Shown here: piece after piece, positions 1 to 4,899 of the stretch
How the letters are laid out: each line of letters opens with the position of its first letter
How positions within the stretch are numbered: the stretch's first letter is position 1
NCBI GenBank assembly: GCA_009774345.1
Contig: VSNR01000233.1
Span: forward strand, 1 to 5,646
DNA length: 5,646 bases
Direction of reading: 5' to 3'
Source of the DNA: Lachnospiraceae bacterium
GTDB lineage: Bacteria > Bacillota > Clostridia > Lachnospirales > Lachnospiraceae
Translations under genes and position numbers: made by a program
Notes under the pieces: generated by a model
What the model was told of the DNA's origin: nothing
The model's database searches: none
What the model saw: the letters and a program-made list of their open reading frames with translations, nothing else

Positions 1-118
1 TGAAAGAGCATATTAACTACATTCTGGTTGGAGAAAGACACATAATGAGAATAAAACGAAAAATACATAGGTATCGAATTAGGAAAACAATTACATTTAA
101 TGGAATATTGAACAAATC

Positions 119-167
119 AAGGTGTACTGCAATGAAGGACAAAACTTCACTGTGGCACACCTTTTTT
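119..167 (+). terminator. Rho-independent terminator, long imperfect hairpin
   Basis: The outer arms AAGGTGT (119-125) and ACACCTT (157-163) pair perfectly. Inside them a further five pairs (two wobble) and then TGAAG/CTTCA close a loop GACAAAA, with only two single mismatches between the blocks. A run of six T follows at 162-167. The T-run lies on the plus strand, so it would stop transcription entering from the left; the minus-strand side lacks a clean T-run. It implies a plus-strand gene ending at or before the left edge, and it protects mobC from convergent transcription. Confidence 0.7.
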
Positions 168-246
168 AATAGTGCGAAATTTGTCTGATTTTGGGTTTTG
201 TTGCGTTTGGTCTTTGTAGATATGTGTAAAAAATTTGAACGGATAT

Positions 247-273
247 AATTCTGTTTTGGGCGGGAATTCTGTT
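247..273. repeat. 9-bp direct repeat AATTCTGTT, period 18
   Basis: AATTCTGTT occurs at 247-255 and again at 265-273, separated by the G-rich spacer TTGGGCGGG; the second copy is followed by another CGGG. The pair sits immediately beyond the mobC stop codon. It may be a protein-binding pair or a trace of the rearrangement that separated mobC from its relaxase. It could also be chance, since the unit is short. Confidence 0.3.
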
Positions 274-278
274 CGGGT

Positions 279-620
279 TTATTGCTTCATGCTTGGCTGT
301 CTGGAAAGCATGGCTAATTGTGTATCCCATACTTGTTTCATCAGCTTTTTCACTTCCTCCACATCGGCTTTATACACATTTCCTGTGGCATTCATTCGCT
401 TTGCTATCTGGTTCAGGTTGCCGCTGATTTTTCCGAGTGTGGCGTTGTATTCCCGTAAATCGGAATAGTCAATGTCATAGACAAAGCCGTATAAAATCAG
501 GCGGCGCAGGAAGGTGGATTTGCTTTTCATGCCGGAGATTTTTACTTTCTGTTCCAGTATGTATTGCTCCTTGTCGCTTAGATATATTTTTAGCTCATTT
601 TTGCGCTCACGGTTTGCCAT
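279..620 (-). CDS. mobC: MobC-family plasmid/element mobilization accessory protein
   Basis: This 113-residue protein is the right size and composition for MobC, the accessory protein that binds oriT and helps the relaxase open the DNA strands during mobilization. The N-terminal part (about residues 8-45, a short beta-like stretch LKIYLS, then helices ending STFLRRLILYG) fits a ribbon-helix-helix DNA-binding fold. The C-terminal part (about 64-104) carries the family signature: GKISGNLNQIAKRMNATGN, then a helix of the type EEVKKLMKQVWD. The start is ATG at 620, with AAGGAG at 633-638 on the minus strand; the 12-base spacing is rather long. In relatives a relaxase gene follows directly on the same strand, and it is missing here. 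The gene is divergent from all the others in the window, across a long noncoding region that is the natural place for oriT. The family assignment is confident; whether it still functions without a cis relaxase is unknown. Confidence 0.88.
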   Translation of the reverse strand: MANRERKNELKIYLSDKEQYILEQKVKISGMKSKSTFLRRLILYGFVYDIDYSDLREYNATLGKISGNLNQIAKRMNATGNVYKADVEEVKKLMKQVWDTQLAMLSRQPSMKQ

Positions 621-670
621 TTTTGTTTTTTTCTCCTTATCAGTTTTTTAATAGGATTTTACAAAAATAA

Positions 671-691
671 ATGCCCTCATACATGGGGCAT
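671..691 (-). terminator. Terminator-like hairpin upstream of mobC
   Basis: Read on the minus strand, the stem ATGCCC/GGGCAT (extended by one wobble pair) is followed immediately by TTATTTTTG. This resembles a weak Rho-independent terminator 50 bases before mobC. It could isolate mobC from upstream minus-strand transcription, act as an attenuator in a mobC leader, or be one of the oriT hairpins. The short stem makes termination uncertain. Confidence 0.3.
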
Positions 692-842
692 TCGTGTAAA
701 AAAATCCAAAACTCCGGCAGAGGGTTTTGTGATTTTTTGAGTGGAAAGGGGGTCAGGGGGATATGCCCTCTGCAAGCAGATTTTTCCGGATTCCCGTTCC
801 GGGGAATTTGGGGAAATCGGAGCCTGTGTGGGAACACAGGCA
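671..842. other. Candidate origin of transfer (oriT), cluster of inverted repeats
   Basis: Four inverted repeats lie within 171 bases. ATGCCC (671-676) pairs with GGGCAT (686-691). GCAGAGGG (717-724) pairs with CCCTCTGC (766-773) across 41 bases that include GGGGGTCAGGGGG (748-760). ATTCCC (790-795) pairs with GGGAAT (802-807). GCCTGTGT (822-829) pairs perfectly with ACACAGGC (834-841) around a GGGA loop. Transfer origins of mobilizable elements commonly sit upstream of mobC and carry nested inverted repeats near the nick site, so this is the best oriT candidate in the window. No established nic sequence was recognised, so the call rests on position and structure only. Confidence 0.4.
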
Positions 843-855
843 GTGCTTGCTATGA

Positions 856-1280
856 TTATCAAGAATTATTGACAAAAACAGTTATCATGACTTTTTTATT
901 ATCACGATCTTTGATGACAAAGCTGATAAACTCAAAGGATTTCTTTAAAAAAGTCGGGATAATATTTTTCAATAGCCACCAACTTTGATTTTTTTAAAGC
1001 GACAATATTTCTTCAAAAGTCGGGATAACTTTTTTCAATGATTATATAAAAAACGCAATTTTACTTGAAAATGGGTTCTTCCCTTTTACATCCCTAAATA
1101 AATCAAGCATTTTGAGTGATTTATAAAAAAAAATTATCCCGACTTTTTGTCACTATTGTACCGTTTGAAAAATCAGAATTTAGCAAAAAGTGTTCCATAT
1201 TATCATGACCTTTTTTTTAAGAAACAGCGTAAATACAACATTCTTGATAAGAAGTCATGATACCAAAAAAGTCGGGATAA
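856..1280. repeat. Iteron-like array, consensus TTATCNNGACTTTTT in both orientations
   Basis: Strong plus-orientation copies are 882-897 (NN=AT), 1134-1148 (CC) and 1200-1218 (AT, with an extra C). Strong minus-orientation copies, reading AAAAAGTC-NN-GATAA on plus, are 947-962 (CC), 1015-1028 (CC), 1252-1262 (AT, last T of the motif not conserved) and 1265-1280 (CC). Weaker plus copies are TTATCAAGAATTATT at 856-870 and TTATCACGATCTTT at 899-912; a weaker minus copy is TTCTTGATAA at 1241-1250. The minus copies at 947 and 1015 also share a downstream TTTTTTCAAT-like tail. Such arrays are typical of replication-initiator binding sites in an AT-rich origin, or of a multi-site operator. The downstream winged-helix proteins and the primase/helicase pair make either use plausible. 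The repeats are seen directly; the function is inferred. Confidence 0.75.
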
Positions 1281-1290
1281 CTATTCTTCA

Positions 1291-1365
1291 CGGAAAAGGT
1301 TCCAGCCTTTTCCGGCATTGCGGAAAAATTATAAATTTTTTCAGGCAATGCCCCCATAGAGGGGG
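1291..1365. other. Three consecutive stem-loops before the winged-helix operon
   Basis: First, CGGAAAAGG (1291-1299) pairs perfectly with CCTTTTCCG (1306-1314) around TTCCAG. Second, GGCATTGC (1314-1321) pairs with GCAATGCC (1345-1352), and inside it GAAAAATT pairs with AATTTTTTC apart from one extra T, giving a long stem with an ATA loop. Third, CCCCC (1351-1355) pairs with GGGGG (1361-1365) around ATAGA. Neighbouring hairpins share one or two bases, so they may be alternatives rather than simultaneous. They lie 54 bases before the winged-helix start codon. Possible roles are a single-strand origin, part of oriT, or a structured mRNA leader. None is followed by a T-run, so they are not ordinary terminators. 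Confidence 0.6.
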
Positions 1366-1418
1366 TATTACTTTATCTACAATTAACATCAGAAACAGCG
1401 GTGAAAGGGGGTGAAAAA

Positions 1419-1757
1419 ATGTTAGACCATGCATTCCAGCGGCGCAGGGAGATTGAGCGTATGCTGCTGGCAGGAAAGAAGCTGACCGTGGCGGAACTTA
1501 TGGGCAGATACTGCGTAGGCAGGAAGTCAATCAGCAGGGATTTTGAAGTCATAGGAGAGGAACTCCCGGTCATTTCAAAAAAGGGATATAACGGCGGCTA
1601 CTTCCTGATGGACGGCGTTGGGAAGAACCAGAACACGCTATCACAGGAACAGCTGGAATGCTTGGAGAAAGTCGCTGTTTTGTGTACGGCGGAGGACAGG
1701 AAAACCATTCTGTCAATCATACATGAATTCGGACCGTACTGCGGCAAACTTACATAG
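1419..1757 (+). CDS. Small winged helix-turn-helix DNA-binding protein, first of a tandem pair
   Basis: This 112-residue protein consists mainly of one winged helix-turn-helix domain of the HTH_11/DeoR kind. Residues 7-18 form the first helix (RRREIERMLL). Residues 22-31 (LTVAELMGRY) and 34-46 (GRKSISRDFEVI) form the helix-turn-helix, with the typical K/R-S-I-S-R-D recognition helix. Residues 51-63 (VISKKGYNGGYFL) form the wing. The last 35 residues (LSQEQLECLEKVA...IIHEFG) form a short helical tail in place of the WYL or sugar-binding domain of full-size regulators. The start is ATG at 1419, preceded by AAAGGGGG (1404-1411); a GTG at 1401 in the same frame lies before that site and is less likely. 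The upstream repeat array and stem-loops suggest it autoregulates or binds that region. A role as replication accessory or initiator protein cannot be excluded. Confidence 0.82.
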   Translation: MLDHAFQRRREIERMLLAGKKLTVAELMGRYCVGRKSISRDFEVIGEELPVISKKGYNGGYFLMDGVGKNQNTLSQEQLECLEKVAVLCTAEDRKTILSIIHEFGPYCGKLT

Positions 1758-1762
1758 AAAAC

Positions 1763-1820
1763 GGTTGCCATTCTTATAAAGCATTCTTGGGTGTTTTATG
1801 TGCTTTTAGGGCTGGCAATC
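1763..1820 (+). other. Imperfect inverted repeat between the two winged-helix genes
   Basis: GGTTGCCA (1763-1770) pairs with TGGCAATC (1813-1820), one pair being a wobble. Within it AAAGCA (1778-1783) pairs with TGCTTT (1801-1806). The structure fills most of the 102-base gap and has no following T-run. It may modulate the second gene's message or be an operator; the evidence is structural only. Confidence 0.35.
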
Positions 1821-1859
1821 TTAAAGGTTTTTCAAGCCGGAAATGAAAGGGGCAGGGGC

Positions 1860-2189
1860 ATGGACACGGCACACCGAAGAATGGAAATCATCAGCATTTT
1901 GTCTGTCAAAGGGCATATAACGGCAAGGGAGCTTGCGTGGGAATTGGGCGTTACGATACGCACGATACACCATGATATTTTCGCATTGACTTTTGATTAC
2001 CCGATTTATACAAAGCCGGGTTGTGGCGGTGGGGTTTTTATCACGGATAATTACAAGCCCTATACAAATACCCTCACAGAAACAGAGCTTGAAACACTGT
2101 GCAGGCTATATGGGAAAGCGGAGGGGAAAGAGAAGGAAATCCTGTTCCGGATTATCCATAAGTATGGGGCGGACAAGCTGGAAATTTAG
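1860..2189 (+). CDS. Small winged helix-turn-helix DNA-binding protein, second of a tandem pair
   Basis: This 109-residue protein has the same plan as the preceding gene. Residues 5-16 form helix 1 (HRRMEIISIL). Residues 20-29 (ITARELAWEL) and 32-43 (TIRTIHHDIFAL) form the helix-turn-helix, and residues 48-62 (PIYTKPGCGGGVFI) the wing. A helical tail aligns with that of the first gene: LTETELETL...IIHKYG against LSQEQLECL...IIHEFG. The two are therefore diverged paralogues. ATG at 1860 is chosen because a GAAAGGGG site (1845-1852) stands at good distance; a longer in-frame reading from 1791 would add a hydrophobic stretch with no ribosome binding site. The recognition helices differ clearly (GRKSISRD against TIRTIHHD), so the pair may bind different sites or form a heterodimer. 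No ligand or catalytic domain is present. Confidence 0.8.
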   Translation: MDTAHRRMEIISILSVKGHITARELAWELGVTIRTIHHDIFALTFDYPIYTKPGCGGGVFITDNYKPYTNTLTETELETLCRLYGKAEGKEKEILFRIIHKYGADKLEI

Positions 2190-2221
2190 CCGGAAACACG
2201 GCGGCATTTTGACAACTGAAT

Positions 2222-2389
2222 ATGGACAATCCTGCAAGACGTATGAAACAGCCGAGCTGTGCCAAAGCACGCCATGACTGCCTGTACTGGACAGGCAAGA
2301 GCGAGAAATGTTTTAAAGCAAACAAGGTGTGGGAGCCTTGCGCCATGACACTGTTTCCTGATAATGATACTTCCGTAAAACGGTCATAG
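2222..2389 (+). CDS. Small four-cysteine protein, hypothetical
   Basis: This 55-residue frame starts at ATG 2222, 32 bases after the second winged-helix gene, and ends at TAG 2387-2389. It contains cysteines at 13, 20, 30 and 40, two tryptophans (23, 37) and a basic N-terminus (ARRMKQ). Regular cysteine spacing (6, 9 and 9 residues between) and aromatic residues are unlike random translation and suggest a small metal-binding or DNA-binding protein. Direction and spacing place it in the winged-helix operon. The weakness is the start: no good ribosome binding site precedes 2222, and an in-frame TGA stands at 2210, so translation may be coupled to the upstream gene or begin at Met8 (2243). I do not recognise a named family. 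Overlapping frames on both strands look like shadows. Confidence 0.5.
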   Translation: MDNPARRMKQPSCAKARHDCLYWTGKSEKCFKANKVWEPCAMTLFPDNDTSVKRS

Positions 2390-2414
2390 AGATGATGGTG
2401 CGATTCCAATGTGG

Positions 2415-2431
2415 GCTTCTCTCCCAGAAGC
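2415..2431. other. Short hairpin before the 2479 gene
   Basis: GCTTCT (2415-2420) pairs perfectly with AGAAGC (2426-2431) around CTCCC; an alternative pairing of TGGG with CCCA competes with it. It lies in the leader of the following gene with no T-run after it. It could influence translation or be incidental. Confidence 0.3.
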
Positions 2432-2478
2432 TACTTGCAGGATATAAAATTTTGTAAAAAATGAGGATTTTTATTGAA

Positions 2479-2862
2479 ATGGCGCAGGAAGAAATGTTTC
2501 AGATGATTCAGGCATTCACCACACAGCGGGGAGAATTTATTATTTTGAACGGGCAGAGGATAAAAGCCTATGACATCAGGACAATCACCCTTGAACAGTT
2601 CCGTATGCTGATTGCCTGCGGGGATGACAGGCACAACAACCAGATAAGGGTAACAAAAAGCGGCATGGTCTATCTGTCGGAGGATATCGTCGGCTCGGAA
2701 CAGCTTGATGATGTTGCTTTTAGTTTTGAAACATTCAGCGCACATAACGGGTATGTGGGCGTGAAAGCTGCGGAGGACAACAGCCACATTATCTCGTTAT
2801 ACTATGCATTGATCGGGAACTGGGCGGACGGGTGCAGGCATACATATATAGACAGTTTTTAG
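2479..2862 (+). CDS. Conserved-looking hypothetical protein of a mobile element
   Basis: I do not recognise this 127-residue protein. It is acidic, lacks a signal peptide or membrane segments, and reads like a compact soluble alpha/beta domain: EFIILNGQRIKAYDIRT, then TLEQFRMLIACGDD, then repeated strand-like pieces (QIRVTKSGMVYLS, GYVGVKA). The C-terminus has a Trp-Ala-Asp-Gly-Cys-Arg-His cluster. A start at 2479 is favoured because TGAGGA stands at 2462-2467, 11 bases upstream. The in-frame ATG at 2461 would add six residues and has only AGGA at 2438-2441, too far away. Codon use and base composition match the neighbouring element genes, supporting a real gene. A terminator follows, so it ends the first rightward operon. 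An accessory or regulatory role in replication or transfer is only a guess from its neighbours. Confidence 0.7.
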   Translation: MAQEEMFQMIQAFTTQRGEFIILNGQRIKAYDIRTITLEQFRMLIACGDDRHNNQIRVTKSGMVYLSEDIVGSEQLDDVAFSFETFSAHNGYVGVKAAEDNSHIISLYYALIGNWADGCRHTYIDSF

Positions 2863-2891
2863 ATTTTTATTTAAGGCAACACACAGCGGCA

Positions 2892-2937
2892 GGGCAGTTA
2901 TGAACCTATTGGACATAGGTTTGTAGCTGCCCTTTTT
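2892..2937 (+). terminator. Strong Rho-independent terminator, 18-pair stem
   Basis: The stem runs from GGGCAG (2892-2897) through AACCTAT (2903-2909), loop TGGAC, ATAGGTT (2915-2921) and CTGCCC (2927-2932). The intervening five bases on each side also pair, with three G-T wobbles, giving 18 continuous pairs. Five T follow (2933-2937). It ends the winged-helix/hypothetical operon and lies only 29 bases before the zinc-finger primase start. Unless a promoter sits in that gap, it may act as an attenuator that sets how much transcription reaches the replication genes. Confidence 0.85.
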
Positions 2938-2966
2938 GCGTTGCGGGATTTTGGATGGAGGGCTGC

Positions 2967-3623
2967 ATGAATGTATTTGAAGCGATAAGGGAAAACAGCA
3001 TTACCGCAAGGCAGGCGGCGGAGCATTGCGGGATAAAAATAAACCGCAGCGGCATGGCGGTCTGCCCGTTCCATAAGGACAAAAATCCGAGCATGAAGAT
3101 TGATAACCGCTATTACTGTTTCGGATGCGGGGAAAAGGGCGATGTCATTGATTTTGTGGCGAAGTATTGCGGGCTTGGGAAGAAGGAAGCGGCGTTGCAG
3201 ATTGCGTCGGATTTCGGTATCAGTTTTGAGGATAACAGGGGAAGGAAACCGCCGCCAAAACGTATGCGGAGATTATCACCGGAGCAGAGGTTTGAGAGGG
3301 CGGAAAAGAGGTGCTTCCGTGTGATTTCCGATTACCTGTGCTGTTTAAGGCAGTGGAAAGAACAGTATGCGCCGCAGGAGCCGGATGGGGAATGGAACCC
3401 GTTATTCTGTGAAGCGTTGGAAAAGAAAGACTATATTGAGTATCTGCTTGATGTGTTATTGTACGCTCCGCTATCGGAGCGTGTGCAGTTAGTAGCGGAT
3501 TATGGAGAGGAAGTGTTGAAAATTGAAAGAAGACTGGAACAGTGTGCCGCCGGAGCAGAGGGCGGCGCTGGAAAAGACAATGGAGAAAATGGAACAGGCA
3601 TCACAGCCGGAAACATGGTTTGA
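2967..3623 (+). CDS. CHC2 zinc-finger primase-type protein (DnaG N-terminal-like, no TOPRIM)
   Basis: This 218-residue protein begins with a DnaG-like CHC2 zinc-binding domain. The ligands are Cys33-Pro-Phe-His36 and Cys51-Phe-Gly-Cys54, followed by the family's conserved GDVIDFVAKYCG (57-69) and a helix of the KEAALQIASDFGI type. In DnaG this domain binds the single-stranded template at initiation sites. No TOPRIM catalytic core follows: residues 90-107 are a basic, proline-rich linker and the rest is helical, so polymerising activity must come from elsewhere or the protein acts as a loading factor. ATG at 2967 has GGAGGG at 2957-2962. The last 28 residues are Gly/Ala/Asn-rich and coincide with the start of the next gene in another frame, so this tail is probably overprinted and unconstrained. 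Tight overlap with the helicase gene implies joint function in element replication. Confidence 0.9.
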   Translation: MNVFEAIRENSITARQAAEHCGIKINRSGMAVCPFHKDKNPSMKIDNRYYCFGCGEKGDVIDFVAKYCGLGKKEAALQIASDFGISFEDNRGRKPPPKRMRRLSPEQRFERAEKRCFRVISDYLCCLRQWKEQYAPQEPDGEWNPLFCEALEKKDYIEYLLDVLLYAPLSERVQLVADYGEEVLKIERRLEQCAAGAEGGAGKDNGENGTGITAGNMV

Positions 3624-4899
3624 CGGGAGCAAGGTCAATGACGTGCTTTTCTGTGAGGATTTCCTCGCAGGGCACCCTATGAAATGCATACACGGCACTT
3701 TTTTTGACGTAAACGGGGCAGTCGGGGATGCGGAGCAGATTAAGGCGGAGATATATTACAAGATTGCGCCTTATGTCACATCAGGCATCGCAAAAAAGGC
3801 TACATCACTCCTTGATGCGCTGCGGATCAGAAGCTACTCGCCGCCGCTGCCGTTCCAGACAGACCGTATCCATGTGGCAAACGGCACATACTTTTTATCA
3901 AAGGGCTTCTCCGCACAGAAAAATTTCTGCATGAACAGGCTCCCGGTGAGGTATATGCCGGATGCGCCGAAACCAGAACAGTGGCTTTCCTTTATAGGGC
4001 AGTTGTTGGAGCCGGAGGACATTATCACGTTGCAGGAGTTCATGGGATATGTGCTGTTACCGACAACGAAAGGGCAGAAAATGATGATTGTCATAGGCAA
4101 AGGCGGGGAGGGAAAGTCACGTATCGGCAGGGTGCTGAGGGCATTGCTTGGCGACAGCATGAACACGGGCAGCATACAGAAGGTGGAGGTTGACCGCTTC
4201 GCAAGGGCAGACCTTGAATGGAAACTGTTGATGCTTGACGATGACATGAAGCTGGAGGCACTGCCGCAGACGAACAATATCAAGTCCATAGTGACGCTGG
4301 AGGATAAAACGGACTTGGAGCGCAAGGGGAAACAGAGCGAACAGGGGTATTTATGCGTGAGATTTATCTGTTTCGGCAATGGCAACCTCGGTTCGCTGTA
4401 TGACCGTTCCTACGGCTTTTTCCGGCGGCAGATTGTCCTCACCGTCAAAGAGCGTGAGCCGGACAGGAAAGACGATCCGTTCCTCGGCGAGAAGCTGATT
4501 GCTGAAGCGGAGGGCATATTTTTATGGTGTCTTGAGGGGCTGCACCGCCTGATTGACAACGGGTACAGCTTCACCATAAGCAAACGGGCGGAGGACAACC
4601 TGACAAAAGCCATGCAGGACGGGAACAACATCATCGTGTTCATGCAGTCGGAGGGCTATATCAGGCTTGAGAAAGGCACACATGCCACGTCAAAGCAGCT
4701 TTACGGTGCATACAGCCAGTGGTGCGAGGACAACCTCGAAAAGCCGTTGGGGGAGCGCAGTTTTTCCAATTACCTGCAGCAGAACGAGAAGCAGTATGGG
4801 CTGGACTATACCCATAATATTGCACTCGGCTCCGGCAAGACCGCAAGGGGATTTAAAGGTATCCATGTAAAGGTGAGGACAGGGGAGAACGGGCATTAA
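3523..4899 (+). CDS. P4/D5-family SF3 helicase of a plasmid/phage-type primase-helicase
   Basis: The 458-residue protein carries a D5-N-like region (about 40-170, including WLSFIGQLLEPEDIITLQEFMGYVLLP) followed by a superfamily 3 helicase core. Walker A is GKGGEGKS (192-199), Walker B is LLMLDDD (235-241), motif C is around FICFGNGN (281-288), and an arginine-finger region DRSYGFFRR lies at 294-302. The C-terminus (about 370-450) looks like a winged-helix primase C-terminal domain (LYGAYSQWCEDN...). These proteins form hexamers that unwind DNA at phage P4-type origins. No N-terminal primase catalytic domain is present; the zinc-finger protein encoded just upstream supplies part of what P4 alpha carries in one chain. 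TTG at 3523 follows directly on an in-frame TGA, with GGAGAGG at 3504-3510, giving a 101-base overlap; ATG at 3580 or 3589 are alternative starts. The ATPase assignment is confident, the start is not. Confidence 0.9.
   Translation: MKEDWNSVPPEQRAALEKTMEKMEQASQPETWFDGSKVNDVLFCEDFLAGHPMKCIHGTFFDVNGAVGDAEQIKAEIYYKIAPYVTSGIAKKATSLLDALRIRSYSPPLPFQTDRIHVANGTYFLSKGFSAQKNFCMNRLPVRYMPDAPKPEQWLSFIGQLLEPEDIITLQEFMGYVLLPTTKGQKMMIVIGKGGEGKSRIGRVLRALLGDSMNTGSIQKVEVDRFARADLEWKLLMLDDDMKLEALPQTNNIKSIVTLEDKTDLERKGKQSEQGYLCVRFICFGNGNLGSLYDRSYGFFRRQIVLTVKEREPDRKDDPFLGEKLIAEAEGIFLWCLEGLHRLIDNGYSFTISKRAEDNLTKAMQDGNNIIVFMQSEGYIRLEKGTHATSKQLYGAYSQWCEDNLEKPLGERSFSNYLQQNEKQYGLDYTHNIALGSGKTARGFKGIHVKVRTGENGH

Larger units (their letters stand above)
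1..278. other. AT-rich flank with no recognisable gene, where a relaxase would be expected
   Basis: No coding region could be supported here. A plus-strand frame is open from position 3 to a TGA at 186-188, but it runs through a terminator hairpin, is rich in Lys/Arg/Ile from AT-rich codons and resembles nothing I recognise. On the minus strand, downstream of mobC, a relaxase gene normally follows in related elements; no minus-strand frame of useful length exists. The segment may therefore be the edge of a different DNA unit, or a scar left when the relaxase was lost. An upstream plus-strand gene could end at one of several early stops, for example TAA at 14-16, but this cannot be decided from the window. 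Confidence 0.5.
621..1418. other. Long divergent noncoding control region (candidate oriT plus repeat array plus stem-loops)
   Basis: Nearly 800 bases between mobC and the first winged-helix gene contain no convincing gene. Open frames exist (for example 671-988 on plus, 640-837 and 677-862 on minus), but they overlap inverted repeats, lack good ribosome binding sites and have no recognisable protein content. The region has three zones. At 671-841 it is GC-rich with several inverted repeats. At 856-1280 it is strongly AT-rich with a repeated 15-base motif in both orientations. At 1291-1365 three GC-anchored stem-loops stand in a row. A location between divergent mob and replication genes fits a combined transfer origin, replication origin and promoter region. 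No clear -35/-10 pair could be assigned. Confidence 0.6.

Noticed and set aside
3..188. Plus-strand frame open from the left edge to TGA 186-188
   Set aside because: It reads through a terminator hairpin and its AT-driven Lys/Arg/Ile content shows no recognisable domain.
869..902. Promoter with TTGACA at 869-874
   Set aside because: The only plausible -10 (TATTAT at 897-902) is 22 bases away, too far for a normal sigma-A promoter.
671..988. 105-residue plus-strand open frame (and minus-strand frames 640-837 and 677-862) in the divergent region
   Set aside because: They overlap the inverted repeats and iteron-like motifs, have no convincing ribosome binding site, and several overlapping frames on both strands compete; structured noncoding DNA explains them better.
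856..1280. CRISPR array interpretation of the repeated motif
   Set aside because: Repeats are short, occur in both orientations, have irregular spacing and there are no cas genes.
1419..2389. Toxin-antitoxin system made of the winged-helix proteins and the small Cys ORF
   Set aside because: No toxin-type fold or motif is visible and the gene order does not match known systems.
2152..2409. 85-residue minus-strand frame and the plus-strand frame 1993-2277
   Set aside because: Both overlap the winged-helix gene and the four-cysteine ORF in other frames, without family signatures or good start sites.
2431..2787. 118-residue minus-strand frame opposite the 2479 gene
   Set aside because: The plus-strand frame has better composition and operon placement; the antisense frame looks like a shadow.
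3834..4385. 183-residue minus-strand open frame opposite the SF3 helicase
   Set aside because: The plus strand encodes a clear Walker A/B helicase here; the antisense frame is a Ser/Pro/Phe-rich shadow.
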